A stretch of 64,000 nucleotides of DNA from positions 1-64,000 of the forward strand of contig CAICTM010000053.1 of NCBI GenBank assembly GCA_903772945.1. Direction: 5' to 3'. Made by a program: the position numbers and the translations under genes. The notes beneath the pieces are model-generated. The model did not search any database, was not told where the DNA came from, and saw nothing but the letters and a program-made list of their open reading frames with translations. This stretch comes from Seminavis robusta. Lineage: Eukaryota > Bacillariophyta > Bacillariophyceae > Naviculales > Naviculaceae. The stretch's first letter is position 1. Each line of letters opens with the position of its first letter. Below, in pieces: positions 21,801-32,436 of this stretch.

Positions 21801-22031
21801 GACATTGCAGTCTTTCAGAGAGTCAAAAGGCTCCTTCGAATTCCCATCCATGGTTTGTTGAGCTCCCTTCTTCTTGCGCTTCTTGTTGTTGTTCAGTGAA
21901 GCAAGCTGATATCCTCTCTTTTGCTGTGAATTCCTTTGCTGGCTTTGGCGTCCCATTGCATCATTATGAGAGGTTTCGCCTGGTCTCTCTTCAGAGAGAT
22001 CCACAAGATGGGGGCTACCTGTCATGTTCAA
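18852..22031 (-). CDS. Transposase-like protein with zinc clusters and Gln/Pro-rich tail, uninterrupted
   Basis: A single uninterrupted frame of 1059 residues. Architecture: a basic N-terminus, a Cys/His cluster (Cys75, Cys78, His97, Cys101), a second cluster (CPYC at 281-284, CNSC at 321-324), then a core that looks like an RNase-H-fold transposase. A strand with Asp477 in 'IFTQDHTFQVVKNYQ', a second with Asp541 in 'MYSDTWPNKQDFWNVVF', and 'LGLFHFEQRI' resemble the DDE transposases of large eukaryotic DNA transposons. The last 190 residues are poly-Gln, poly-Pro and aromatic-rich. I could not find terminal inverted repeats or a target-site duplication, so it may be a domesticated or single-gene copy. 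The catalytic assignment is tentative. Confidence 0.6.
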   Translation of the reverse strand: MNMTGSPHLVDLSEERPGETSHNDAMGRQSQQRNSQQKRGYQLASLNNNKKRKKKGAQQTMDGNSKEPFDSLKDCNVCIAYARRKQGLEVRIPKRRHHDRCIKNTLTKGEAGLSKQTIATREEEKRLEALFKQPLTESEKGSWRHSTKEAGEAFFARRRTKSAPPPTTMTTPQSNWSTTGELTPVTPEFLCKEVTKLVKEDSFCDKHKSKGAPIAMVAFAEVMAERVIRSRDKSLFNQHFKGLTATVPNVPAIIDPHYHSIIGQHLLLVDWYRFGLDHVPCPYCDGKLCNERTNFSKNKTLFPIFGIQSSPSWCMVMHMVCNSCKRRIDSNSAQVLSSIPPYAASCYPVEPKYALEKVCHLSKTATDVFDAIMVTYGNGELCSRMLYRAINKEYLSRITCYYSYTKEHKKHSPNITIAPYIEKDGCYIRQYPPLGDSIRDAFDDAASNPCNPWGISDHDRHIREIQSVQCNAIFTQDHTFQVVKNYQKNQVGAVAAWDVATSTGEIASAVLVPTTKTIHFSHAAIQLSKRPNFQPKAMYSDTWPNKQDFWNVVFPDLEGRLGLFHFEQRITSTMRKGHIDYMEALAGLLNCLYVYLPSDYEKLLVALKDGSLSATGKCFSSEEIADLQGTKLFRDRYAKYLRKQMREPATMVQLLDDWFNRYKVTSSDPVNRPAKGRLDPIKKLSLFTEEAKDAVKNCKQKAIHLRDPMSTHEMYDAIVPARNSKHGLTEYLSRRGESKLEAFHDRFAHFANSGMRRTLADNLNLVGTARYNLAIRYKRSLIALREDDNRPIPIGWERIVPYFNHTELWFVNQLAISSGVNKIPFSKAEKLPKDNGERFFSEYLTACKPRLQKYGPLDHCLCCLCTDQSTGMELVTESSPPSPERPLPTTTRLTYAEHLRRYQQQQQQQRHQQQQQQQPQPQPQPQQPQPHQPQQQQQQQQPQQQQQQIMNQNSNPPPPPPPPPPTPANATVTNGGLNNTQQHQQQIQIRNPYLQPAPAPATYTQIQTQYFGWVPLLPAFPPAYRPPQRGCCDRYCQWMTRRVGRPPHDYWCRYKMYSM
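19140..19330. repeat. Trinucleotide low-complexity tract (poly-Gln/poly-Pro coding)
   Basis: Runs of ggt/gtt/ttg-type triplets on the plus strand code on the minus strand for about 50 Gln residues interspersed with Pro/His and a 10-Pro run. Open frames on the plus strand here (poly-Val/Leu) are shadows. Confidence 0.8.
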
Positions 22032-23036
22032 TGTGTTGGTGGTTCAAGTTAATGATGATCTGAAGGAGTAAATGACCGTCGTTTTGGCCATGGTGGGTTG
22101 GTTCATCGGCTGATTGGCTTGCACGGAATCCTTCTTCTTTGTTTCGATGGCTCGGAAATAACGGTGAATGGTAGCACAGTAGTACGTTAAAATATTCAAC
22201 TTGTGTCTTATATACTGCTTACGTATTATTGTGTCGTACCCGTGTCCTTAGCCAATCACATCACTGCCTTCTGCCGCTTAAAATCTGGCAGTATCTCACC
22301 AGCCAAAATCCTAAGATCATTCCCCCGGCAGAGAGAGGATTCGGGGGAAAAGGCACCAGGTATCTTTGCACCTCAAGCCTGGAGTATTGTACACAGTAGC
22401 CAATACAACACCCGCAAAGGTGCGCTGCGACCCACTTTGTATCACTCGGGAAGCACACAAACAATTTGTGAGGCCAGATTCATGGAGCTTAAATACCATT
22501 CCTCGTTTGCGGTTTGTCATTGAGCTGCCTAATTGCTGCTTCCACGCCAGTAGGAAAATTCGCCACCGCTGTGAAGTCGGCTAAGAGGACTGCTGACTGC
22601 GAGTGAACGCCTGTCGACAAAAAGATTGCGGGTACTAATTTACTATAGAGCCGGTCACAGCCCACATTTTCCGAGAGCGGTTTGGATTTTCCCCATCAAT
22701 AGAAAGCTGATCGGCAATCACTCCTCACAACGCAACATCAGTGTACCCAACAGGCGCAACTACTCCGCCTTGCCAAAAAAGCAAGATTTATCTCTCCCTC
22801 TCAACAACATTCTGTTGAAGGTGGAGTCTCTGGTTGGATCGGATTCGAAAGCGGATACCCTCGTTTGGCTTTTTCGTTGTGGCAAAAGGACTGAGGAACT
22901 GTTATCCGGTTGGCCCAGCCACAAATCTCCTACCCGTACTGACAAGATCGGTCCAGCAGCACGGTATCGCTCAACAAGATTGATCGAAGACCCACAAAAA
23001 CTTTCCAGAACACAAAACTGACTTTTAACTATCACG
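22032..23036. other. Divergent intergenic region
   Basis: One kilobase between the starts of two divergent genes. No recognised gene, repeat or RNA. Open frames up to 131 residues lack motifs. Confidence 0.5.
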
Positions 23037-26000
23037 ATGGCGTCCTTCTTATCGTTTGTATACCGTCGGCAAACAAGCGCTCCAGCGAGCTTTGACTCAT
23101 CTACACGTCGAGGCGCCGCAGCAGCAGAAGCACGACACTCTCTTCCTAGCAGCATCGGCAAAACTGAAGACATTACTGAGCTTGATGGCAACCGCCCCCA
23201 GTTCTTACCTCCTGGGGTCAGTTCCAGCGGGAGCAGTGAATCAGCCTGGGCAGCTCCCCACAACTTGAGCAGCCACGATGAGTCGGAAGATTCCTCCGTT
23301 GTGGTACTCGACGATGATGAAGATGATCGCTTCCTCTCGTCACCCTTCACCCCTGAAGGCTTGCTGCCACGAAAGTCTGTGGATAGCATGCGCCGAAATC
23401 TCAAGTTGGAGATGCCTCCTCGCGCTTTGGACAAGTCAATGTCGTCAGCTCACACTGAAGCCGAGTTTTCTGGAGTGGCCAAGATCCTGGCAGGAAGGGT
23501 CAAGCCCCAAGGAAATGCTATGAAATCCCCTGCTCGGGCCAGCAGTAAAAGTCAAAACATTTACAGGGACGCCGAAGGCGATTCTGACGAAGACAACATG
23601 ATCTTGCCACCACCACAGTATATGGTACAAAGCACGTCTACATTTGGATCTTCCATCCAATCGCCACCAGTTTCTACCTCGTCCTTTTACTCCAAGCATT
23701 CGTCGAAGAACCATGCCCCCGTGGCCATGTCTCCCGTGCTTCAGGTGGGCCAAGCCCGCACTGCCGTCGGGGCTCTGGTCGCGCTGAGAGAGGCTGCCAA
23801 CAGTCACCCGAATGCGTCCATTGCCATGTCGTCATCGTCCGCGAAACAAGCCGAGCAAAAGACGACTGCAAAGAGTGAACCAGCTGGGCAGAAAAAGAAG
23901 AGCCGACACCAACATCACTTGACGAAGCAACACTCGTTCCCCATGAGTGTATTGCCCCCGCGTCCCAAGGAGTTTGATCAGGTGGAGCAACAGCATCCTG
24001 TGGAGGAGGAAGAAGTTGCGCCTCCAAGAGATGAGAATGCCAATGTTCCTTACCATCCGTCAGCCATCGGAGTTCGAAGACGTAGTGATGGTGTATTCAA
24101 CACGGCTTCCATTGGGACCGGCTTGGAGCCTTCTCGAACGGGTGGGGTATCTCAATTTCAGCGTTACGGCGTTCATACCTTGGATAACAACAGGATACAT
24201 CTTTCGTCTTCGATGTCATCCAAGAGCAGCATGATTTCCACCGGGCAACAAATGGACGAGCAGCTTTCTACTGCAAGGACTTGGGCCGCGGCGGGGAGTC
24301 TGGCGTTGTCGGATGCCTTGGCAACAGCCAACTCAGAGCCGAAAGCGATTGCCTACGATGAAGTTGAAGAGGATTTTGACGATCTATTGGTTGCTCGCAA
24401 GTTCCGAAACCAAGAGATGCAAAAGGAGCGCATGAAGTTGGAAGATACTTTCTTTGAGCTAGAAGAGGAGCACGAATCGGAGTATACCAGAGACGAAGAG
24501 GATTATGGTGAGGAGGCATCTGAATATTATCCTGAGCAGGAAGTTGAAGAGACCCACTACCGGTACAAGGAGACTGATGGCATTGACTTTGAGGATGCCC
24601 TGCTTCGGCGCAAAGCCCGCAACCAACGTCATGAAACGGAAAAGTTTCTACACGAAGTAGTCGCACGCTTGAGAGACAATCTGGACCTGGTCGCCGATAT
24701 CGAAGCTGCTGCCAGTCGGACTGTGGCTGCTATGGGTAGCTGGTTCGTCAAGACGCCCATTGATACTGAAAATCTTCTTACTGGATTCTCTTTCGAGCGT
24801 CGAAACAAGCTCTTGTCATGCATTGACTCTATTCTCAACGAGATGGCACTTGCTCAGCCTGAAGAATTCATTGTGTCTCCTTCGAAGGTGCCCGTTATGG
24901 CTGTTAGCCACGACACGCTAACACAGGCATTGCACTTTTGTCGCGCACTGATTGTGTCCGCGATTCCAAGAAACGAAAGGGAAAAGATGGTGAAAGAACT
25001 GTAAGTATTGACTGAATCCAACAACATACGTCCTAGATCGAACAACCTTTGATAGTTTGCCTGACTCGACTCACTCTACGCTTTCTTCACTCTCCAGGCC
25101 TTGTGATGAAGTAAACTCAAACCAACAGCATCTATTCGTTTGGAAGAGTCTCCCAGAACTCAACCACGCCCTTGGCATTGTTGCTCCGCCACAGACGCCG
25201 GTCACAGTTCGCGGTGGTGGGACATCCTTGTTTTCACTGCCCGAAGAGTCTGGAGCTGAAACTCCTCACACTTCGAACGTGAGTCTGGCTACGAGCATTA
25301 CGTCCGTCAACACGTACAACGCTCCCAGGCAGAGAGCAAACCAATCGGCGCGCCCGCAGTTGATTCTGCAACAGGATGGACTTCAACTTCGCCAAACTGT
25401 CCAAGTCATCTCATCGTTGCTGCAGAAGCTATCTTTGGCTTGCATGGACCTGGGAGAGGTCAATGCCGGCAAGCAAAGCACCGACATGGCTCGAAAATAC
25501 GTTTTGGCCTGCGACAACATCAAGCAGCTGTACCTACGGTTACTTACCATCAAGAAGGAAGATGCCAAAGCTCTAATGGGAACGTTCTACTTGGAATCGC
25601 AGTCTCCTGAGAGCAACGCCATGATTGCTCGAGAGGTTTCTGCGGACGAAGAGGACATGGCTGAGACACACTCGAAGGACATGCGGGCTGTACGAACCGT
25701 ACCCATGTTCAGTGGTCGATTTCAGGGCCAAAATCGAGGTCAAACGACGTTGCTCGTCGATCGTGTTGGGAACTCGATGTCGTTTGGTGGTCCTACCCCA
25801 ATGCCTTCGCCCAGGAGGAGCTCGTATCCATTGGAGATGCCGCGGCAACAACCCAGGGAAAGCAGGGGCATGAGCTTGTTTTCCCCATCCACGGAAGATA
25901 TGAGAAGCAAGGCCAGCGACTACTCAATCCCCTATGAATTGGACGACCTGCGCCGCCAAGTGGGCAGCTATGACAGGGATGACAGCGACGACACCGAGGA

Positions 26001-26139
26001 GCGAGATGGACCATGTGAAAACGGATTTGAGACTCGAGAAGAGGCGGAGGAGTGGCGAGCGATGTATGAAAACGTGTCCTTGGCGGCCTCATCCCTCCGA
26101 TCATTAGGACAACCACAAGCCAAGAGCACAGCCAGGTAG
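23037..26139 (+). CDS. Large acidic/coiled-coil protein of unknown function, two exons
   Basis: Unrecognised protein of 1001 residues. Exon 1 is 23037-25000 and exon 2 is 25098-26139; the 97-base intron has donor GTAAGT and acceptor CTCCAG, and the frame is kept across a split Leu codon. The first 420 residues are Ser/Pro-rich and disordered with an acidic patch ('VVVLDDDEDD'). Residues about 440-560 are helical and contain a duplicated motif 72 residues apart: 'DFDDLLVARKFRNQ' and 'DFEDALLRRKARNQ', each followed by a charged helix. The region after the splice (about 640-780) is more hydrophobic and folded-looking. The tail has Ser/Pro and Asp/Glu patches. This layout suggests a scaffold or cytoskeleton-associated protein, but no family was recognised. 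Confidence 0.8.
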
Positions 26140-26363
26140 GAAGGTACACACATGAAATTGCGTCAGTCAAGGGACACAGAAAAATACATAAACGGGCGGG
26201 AACTCTCGTTGGCTGTGAACCAGTCTCTCTATAGTAAAAAAGAAAGAGCCAACGAGAGATATACAAGGATAAACAATAACACAAAATTTTGCCCATTAAT
26301 TACACTTCACTAATTCCAAATCTATCTCTATCAATATCCAACCTGTTTGAGCCTTGGGATGGA

Positions 26364-26802
26364 CTAACCCCCACTGATGGGCGGGATGAGAGCGACAACG
26401 TCTCCAGCTTTCAAGGGGAGAACGGATCCTTTAGGCACGTATTCTTCGTTCAAGGCAAGGGTGATATATTCTTCGTTGGAGACAAGCGGTGCGAGCTTGG
26501 GATACTTTTCTGCCAGCGAAGATCTACTAGACCAGGAAAGCCAAAAGTATTGCAGATGCCGAAGAAACAGGATGGGCAAGAATGAGAGTCAACGGCGATT
26601 GCGTGGGGTCTGAATCAAGGTCGATGCCTTTCGATTCCTCGACTCTCTCAAAGCCTCAAGAAAAGGAACAATGCGACAGCAGTCCGTCTTACCTTAGCAC
26701 CGCCGTGTCGGCGGATCCTTCTTGCAGATCAACGTCCACAGAAGGGACGTTTCCAGCCGCTTCTCGTGCTGCAGCAAACAGCAGGACTCGAATCGTCGGC
26801 AT
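26364..26802 (-). CDS. Molybdopterin synthase small (sulfur-carrier) subunit, MoaD/MOCS2A type
   Basis: Sulfur carrier of molybdenum-cofactor biosynthesis: its C-terminal Gly-Gly is thiocarboxylated and gives sulfur to precursor Z in complex with MoaE. Two exons: 26693-26802 and 26364-26526, with a 166-base intron. The product is 90 residues, the family norm. It starts 'MPTIRVLLFAAAREAAG', typical of MoaD, contains 'LAEKYPKLAPLVS', a Lys-rich loop and 'LKAGDVVALIPPISGG' ending exactly at Gly-Gly. The short frame at the 3' end would otherwise begin with an out-of-place hydrophobic stretch that is intron. The acceptor is a tandem TAGTAG, so a form one residue shorter is possible. It is convergent with the preceding gene. 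Confidence 0.92.
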
Positions 26803-27563
26803 CTCCTTTTCGACGATCCAGACACCAGCTAACCAACAAAGTTCAGAAGAACAAACAACAAACTACGCAGCGATGAAGGCGGTCTCTATTGGAAGAGCTT
26901 TCGTGGAAGATTGGAAGATTGGAAGCGAGAGCGACGAAAAAGAGGAGAGCTCTGCGGATATTAGCTAGCAGAGCTGCGAATAGAAGCTGTAGAAGCTTAG
27001 AGGGAGACGAAATCCAATCTCCAGACCGCGGCCGGTCTTCATTCCATTTTGAAGCTTCCAAAAGCCTCCCAGAAGCACCCGCAATGAAAACACAAACAAG
27101 AGCCAAAATACCCCCATTCCTGCAATGGAAGCAGCCTCCAAAGCAGTGAAAAGGGTCTGTGAGGCTCTGCTAAACTTTGTGGAAGGACTGTACACTATTT
27201 CTCATTGATCCTACATAGCATTGAGCTGGAACACCTCTGGAGTAGCTTCTGGAGTACGGTAAAACCCTCAATTTCCTCATTTAGTGGGCCATAATAGCTA
27301 GGTCTTGCTGCATTCTCCTCCGTGTTTTTGCTTCCACTCGCCCGAAGATGAAGCCCTCGAATAGGGAGTTCCAACTAGACCGTGCAGAGTGGACCATTTT
27401 CCGGTCCAACTCAATTGCTTTGGGCATATTACTCACTAGGATAATCAATCCTACGTTTGTTTCGCATGTTCCTGCGTGTGCTACGCTTTCATCTTCTGTC
27501 TATAGATCTACATGTAGCTAGTACAAGTGGAGGTAGTTATATCAATGAAGCTACCGGTAAAAT
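26803..27563. other. Intergenic region
   Basis: Upstream of the MOCS2A gene and downstream of the next minus-strand gene. One TACCGGTA lies at 27552-27559. No gene supported. Confidence 0.5.
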
Positions 27564-28846
27564 CTACAACACCATTGGTATCACTTCTTCCTTTTCCACG
27601 CTACCGTGCCCCCCCCCCAAAGACGCAGGAGCTGAGCAAGTCGACTTGGATGCATCCCAATACCATTGACCACGCTCCTGGAAGAACAGCGGCTTTCGGC
27701 TCTTGTCCGCAAAGTTGGGATGATAGAGAGCAATATTATCCGTGCGATTTTGATATCTTTCAGCATAGAGCCCGCTTTCAAGAAACTGGATGGTTGGGAA
27801 CCGCTCTCTGTCCAAAGTGCAAAGGACCAAAGGATACTTTCCCTTGGGTTCATCATACTCACCAGATTCTATGAGAAACTTCATTTTGAAGGTCTGTATG
27901 GCGGCTCGCATACTTGGCTGATCTTGTTGTGGAAAACTAATGCTGCTTTGATCCATTTCTGATACAGTTCATGAACTACATCTCGGTTGCGGATCATGAT
28001 GAATCCGGACAATGGCTCCACAGTACGAAGAGGTTCTTCTGTTTCCCCATATTCAACGTCATTTGTAAAAAACATGTCGCATGCATTTGTTTGGTTGAAG
28101 TATTGTGGAACAACGTCCCAAGGGCGATGCGCCCAAGTAGTGTCGGCATCGGACAAGACGATGTTCAAATCGGGGTATCTTGTAAGCAACGTTCGAACAA
28201 ACTGAGCACGACGCCAAATAAACTCGATGAATATCTCAGTCGGCTTGAATCCCTTTCGAAGCTGTCCAGAAAAGGAAGTGATGTTGTCCCTCTTTGACCC
28301 TTCGCCAAGTAGCATCCAGAAAGAAGAATCCCAGTAGATCGAATCTGGAGGGAGAATGGAGTCATCAACTCTCTGAGCCGCCAATGATGCTGCTTCATCA
28401 ATGGGCACAACGACAAAGTTGTCAATATCGAGTGCTCGCAACGAACACATCCAGTTGTTGATGAGCAAGTTCTCAAAGTACTCTGCATTGGCAAACGTGA
28501 GCACGACGAATCTTCCCTGTACAGACCACAAATCACTGTTTGGGATTGGCAAACTCTTGTCGTAGATCGTCGATAGAGCATCGGTGGGTTCTGGGAGATG
28601 CTCTTCTATATATCTATCGATACTTGCATCAATTTCAAGCGGTTTGAGAACGCTCTTTGCTTGGTAAGATTCCCCATGTGAAAGAGATAAGACAGACAAG
28701 TCCCGGGCGCTGACAGGACTTTCGAGAAGTCCAAAGAATTGTAGACAAGTAACAACAGCAATACCAGCAACCATGATGAAGAAGGACAAGGAGCGACACC
28801 TCGAAGGCTTCATCTTTTGGGTATTCGGCTGCAGGCGTGTCCCCAT
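27564..28846 (-). CDS. Golgi nucleotide-sugar glycosyltransferase, GT77-like (PF03407 type), one frame break
   Basis: A type II membrane protein: short basic N-terminus, one span at residues about 20-43 ('LSFFIMVAGIAVVTCLQFF'), stem, then a catalytic domain. Marks of the nucleotide-diphospho-sugar transferase family: 'FVVLTFANAEYFENLLINNW', the metal-binding DxD in 'IVLSDADTTWAHRPWD', 'EPLSGFIMIRNRDVV', and downstream 'QPSMRAAIQTF' and 'WYWDASK'. Members transfer sugars such as arabinose or xylose onto glycoproteins or polysaccharides. The reading frame changes once, somewhere in 27880-27960, between 'YQKW' and 'QPSMRAA'; I see no intron borders there. This is either a base-call error or a true lesion. 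A C-run of 10 near 27610 adds a second weak spot. Full length would be about 425 residues. Confidence 0.75.
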
Positions 28847-29761
28847 CGCTCCAGAACAACAACAGCAGTACCGCGCAGCGTCTCAACGAAACCGAGTGGA
28901 GAAAATCCAAATAATGAGCCAGGAAACAAAAGATGCGCCTCCCGCCGAGGTACAGTACCGTACAGGGCCCTGTAGGTTTCTACGCTTGCTGGTAGTTCTC
29001 GTAGAACTTACGGGAAAGCAAATACGTTTCTCACTTTTTTCGCACGAATGGTTGATGATGTCGTGGCATCAGATATCGTTCAGTCTTGGCCTCCTGCTAG
29101 CTAGACTAGATCGGCAACGTTGTAGCCGCTTCAGAGAGCTTGGCGGAAGAAGGAAAGAATCTACTGTTGGTGGTACAGTGTTTTCGCACTGGTACCTGGT
29201 ACATGGATGCGTGGAGTAAAAGAGACGGCACCAGTCAAACCACCAATGGAAGGAAGGAGAGGCAAGAATAAGCAACCTAAGGAATACTGCTGTAGCAACC
29301 AAAAGTTTTGGCAAGATTGCGATACGGTTCATCGAACCCACACGTGCAGTTGCAACTGTTGGCAGTGTGCTGGCAACCACTTTAGGTGAGCCGAGAAGCA
29401 AACAAAGATATTCCACGGGTACCGAGCGGCAGTCACGATGAAGGGAGATGTATGCAACGTCCTTCGAGGAAACGTAAGCTGTAGCTCAGAGGTTGTACGT
29501 CACCAAAGATTGGAATGGAAGAGATGAATGAGCCCGACTAATGCATTGCCTCAATTTGCAAGTGCTCACCAGCCAAAAGTCCCACGGCTCAAGTTCAAGG
29601 TTGCAGTTACGAAGCATGAACCATACCGTATGGCTTCTGGTAGAGATCCGGCGCAAAGCATACATCATACCTGTGCTCTCACAAATTTGGAAGAGGCTCT
29701 TTTTTTGTTGTTTTCCAACGAGCGTTCTGCGTCACCCATACGACTGTTCCAGAAGCTCATC
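28847..29761. other. Divergent region between two glycosyltransferase genes
   Basis: About 900 bases upstream of both genes. In-frame ATGs upstream of 29762 exist on the plus strand (from 29528), but they would put 78 residues before the membrane anchor. No other gene seen. Confidence 0.5.
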
Positions 29762-30968
29762 ATGAGAAAGAGCAACGCAGCATACGTTATCCGATCGCTG
29801 GTGATCATCAACACCTTTTGGTTGCTCTTTTTTTCCAACTCGTGCTCTCCAAATTTCTTCCTTGTGCTTCTCAGTAACCGACGATCTCTGGATACTCTCA
29901 GTACCTCCATTTCCAACACGCTTGGCAATGTCATTGGGGACGATCTCCTCCAGGACAACGCCCCTCCACAAAACCTGACATTTTTCAAAAAGTTCGAGGG
30001 CCTTCCAGTTTGCCAAGATTTATCCGAGGACGACACCGTCCACATTGATGTTTCCTTGGTCACTCAAACCTCCTTCGAACGTCTTGGCGTCATGAAGGAT
30101 ATTTGTCAACGATGGACGGGCCCCATCTCCCTGGTGGTGGCAGAAGGTGCCCAGAATATGACACGACCGGAGCTCTACGACACACTGTCCGAGTACGGGT
30201 GCCAGGAGGACTTGGTGACGGCATCTCTGTACACGGAGCCATTCCTGCGCAAGAAGTACCCCGTCAACATCTTGCGCAACATGGCATTGCGACAAGCCCG
30301 AACCTCACATGCCCTGTACATCGATATTGACCTGATTCCCTCAAAGGATCTCTACGAGAATATTTTGTACCACAAGGAGCAGTTGCGAATGAACCCCAAA
30401 GATGCCATTGTCGTTCCTGCCTTTCAGTTGAACGAAACGCCCGAGTGTGAAGAGGAAGAAGCTCTTGTGGGAGAGGAATGCTCGGAAATTCTGCATGAAC
30501 TCCTTCCCGAAACCAAAGAGGAACTGCTGAAACAGTATGGTCACCCGTTTGAAGAGCCCGAATCCGTGCGTCCAGGAACCCTTTCACAGTGTGGAGCCCA
30601 TTGAGTGCCTGCGGTCCGTCCGTTACGAGCCCTACATGGTGGTGCGGCTGTGCCAAGATCTTCCTCCTTACCAGGAATCGTTTCTGGGCTATGGTAAAAA
30701 CAAGATTTCTTGGATGTGGCAATTTCAGCGCAGTGGATATCGGCTCTTTCGGTTGGGCAGTGGCTTTACCATTCATTATCCGCACCCCGAATCCAAATCG
30801 AAATATTCCTGGGCCTACACCAAGAAGAAAGTGGGACGCAACAACTTGGATGTGGAGCAAATTGCAGCGGCTTTTCGTTCCTTTCTTCAGGCGGAAGTTC
30901 CAGATCAGGGGACACTTCCTTACTGCGAGAAATACGAGAGTTCCTACTTCCACGAGGTCGAATCATGA
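29762..30968 (+). CDS. GT49-like (LARGE/B4GAT1-type) glycosyltransferase, one frame break
   Basis: Type II Golgi glycosyltransferase. From ATG 29762 the protein begins with a short basic tail and one membrane span ('VIRSLVIINTFWLLFFSN'), then the catalytic domain: 'DVSLVTQTSFERLGVMKDIC', 'WTGPISLVVAEGA', 'YPVNILRNMALRQARTSH' and the DxD motif 'ALYIDIDLIPSKDLYENI'. The C-terminal part has 'YEPYMVVRLCQDLPPYQESF', 'GKNKISWMWQFQRSGYRLF' and 'GFTIHYPHPES', all typical of GT49 (glucuronyl/xylosyl-glucuronyl transferases). The frame changes once between 30537 and 30604 with no intron borders that would explain it. The N-terminal frame is open from 29528, but I prefer 29762 because the anchor then sits at the start. 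Whether the protein is functional depends on whether that break is real. Confidence 0.75.
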
Positions 30969-31413
30969 GGAAGGGAAGCATCTGTTGTCTTTACGATAGA
31001 AGTAAAAGGATGTAGTAGAACCACACAAATTTTCATGCAACCTACCGCTACTATTCGGGTACCGCTAACCTCTTGCAGCTTTTGAATTGACATGCCGTTG
31101 AGGCACTCTGTCATGGGCTTGGGGTACAACCAGATAGTACTGTAGTCTATTAATACCGGTAGCATCTTCATGTGGCTGAGGTCGTGTTGTGTTTTTCCCT
31201 GCATCCTTTTCATCAAAGATTTAATAAGTGTAGCACTTGCGGGTACCACAGAGTATTGGTACCAACATCCGTTAAGTATCTTTCGAAGGAAGATCGCGGT
31301 TCTTTCCAAACGTGCCAAGGCAAGATCCGATGGTGACAGGTTTGCCTCCACTGATTGCTACATCAACCACACAACACACCAGGCGCCTGCACAATCAACC
31401 CAACAAACTAATA
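30969..31413. other. Intergenic region
   Basis: 445 bases between two plus-strand genes. One TACCGGTA lies at 31154-31161. No gene seen. Confidence 0.5.
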
Positions 31414-32436
31414 ATGGACCTGGAAGAGCAAAAGGAGGTTTGGAGGAAGGAGCAACTGGAGCTTGCATCGCAAGTGGAGGTTCTGGCGGATGAATCCACG
31501 AGCAGCGATCGCTTTCAGTCCTTGCCGTTAATTCCACTGGAGACTTCTTCTACTGATGATGGCACCAAGGACAGTCCTCTCTACTATGGTGGTGTAGATG
31601 TAAGCTTTCCAACGGATGAAAATGACCAATCTGTGGCTGTCTACGTGATTGTGGAATGCCCCTCTGGAAAGGTGGTGTATAAAGATCATGAATATTATTC
31701 CTTGACCATGCCCTACATTCCATCCTATTTGGCATTTCGAGAGATTGAACCACTGGAACGACTGATTCAAAAGCAGCGCAAGGAACAACCCAAATTGACT
31801 CCTAGAGCCATTCTGGTGGACGGAAATGGGGTCTTGCATCCTCGCAAGGCCGGAATTGCCTGTTTTGTCGGTGTACGAACGGGCATACCAACCATCGGCG
31901 TGGGCAAGACGCTTTTCTACGAAGGAAAACTCAACAAGGATCTGGTGTTGCAGGAATTGGGAGAAGCCTTGCATGATGCCAAGCAAGCGTTCCTCGACAA
32001 GGATACTAACAACGTCAAGAATTCACAATCCAAAACAACATCAAAGTCACCACTTTGTGACACCATCATTATGGATTCCAAAACCATCCCCAAGCCCTCG
32101 TCCGCCGAAAAATTGGTGTTGGATCGAGGTGCACTCGTCAAAGAACTGTCGACCATATGCCGCGGGGTGGCGGTTCCCTTGGTCAATGAAGAGGGAGAAG
32201 TGTTGGCGTGTGCTCTGGTGGGCCACGGAGGACTCATTCGCACCAAGGCATCCGTGACGACCGGTGGCACCAAGAATCCAATTTACATTTCGGTGGGACA
32301 CAAACTGTCTCTACAAGAAAGCGTTCGAATATGTGCTTCCTTTGCGTTTGCCAAAATACCCGAACCAGTGAGGCGAGCTGATCTCATTGGGAGAGAATTG
32401 TTGCGGTGCAAAGAGGCAGAGAAAAACAAGGGATGA
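31414..32436 (+). CDS. Endonuclease V
   Basis: Nuclease that cuts one base 3' of deoxyinosine in DNA or inosine in RNA (the eukaryotic enzyme prefers RNA). The protein is 340 residues from the chosen ATG 31414; the frame is open 34 codons further up but that part lacks motifs. Family marks: first metal Asp62 in 'YYGGVDVSF', the minor-groove wedge motif 'PYIPSYLAFRE' (the Pro-Tyr-Ile-Pro loop and catalytic Glu), the second Asp in 'AILVDGNGVLHPRKAGIACF', 'GVGKTLFYEGKL', and 'NPIYISVGHKLSLQES'. An insertion of about 50 residues between 'AKQAF' and 'RGALVKEL' (Ser/Thr/Lys-rich) makes it longer than the 220-280 usual. No intron, no clear targeting peptide. Confidence 0.95.
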   Translation: MDLEEQKEVWRKEQLELASQVEVLADESTSSDRFQSLPLIPLETSSTDDGTKDSPLYYGGVDVSFPTDENDQSVAVYVIVECPSGKVVYKDHEYYSLTMPYIPSYLAFREIEPLERLIQKQRKEQPKLTPRAILVDGNGVLHPRKAGIACFVGVRTGIPTIGVGKTLFYEGKLNKDLVLQELGEALHDAKQAFLDKDTNNVKNSQSKTTSKSPLCDTIIMDSKTIPKPSSAEKLVLDRGALVKELSTICRGVAVPLVNEEGEVLACALVGHGGLIRTKASVTTGGTKNPIYISVGHKLSLQESVRICASFAFAKIPEPVRRADLIGRELLRCKEAEKNKG

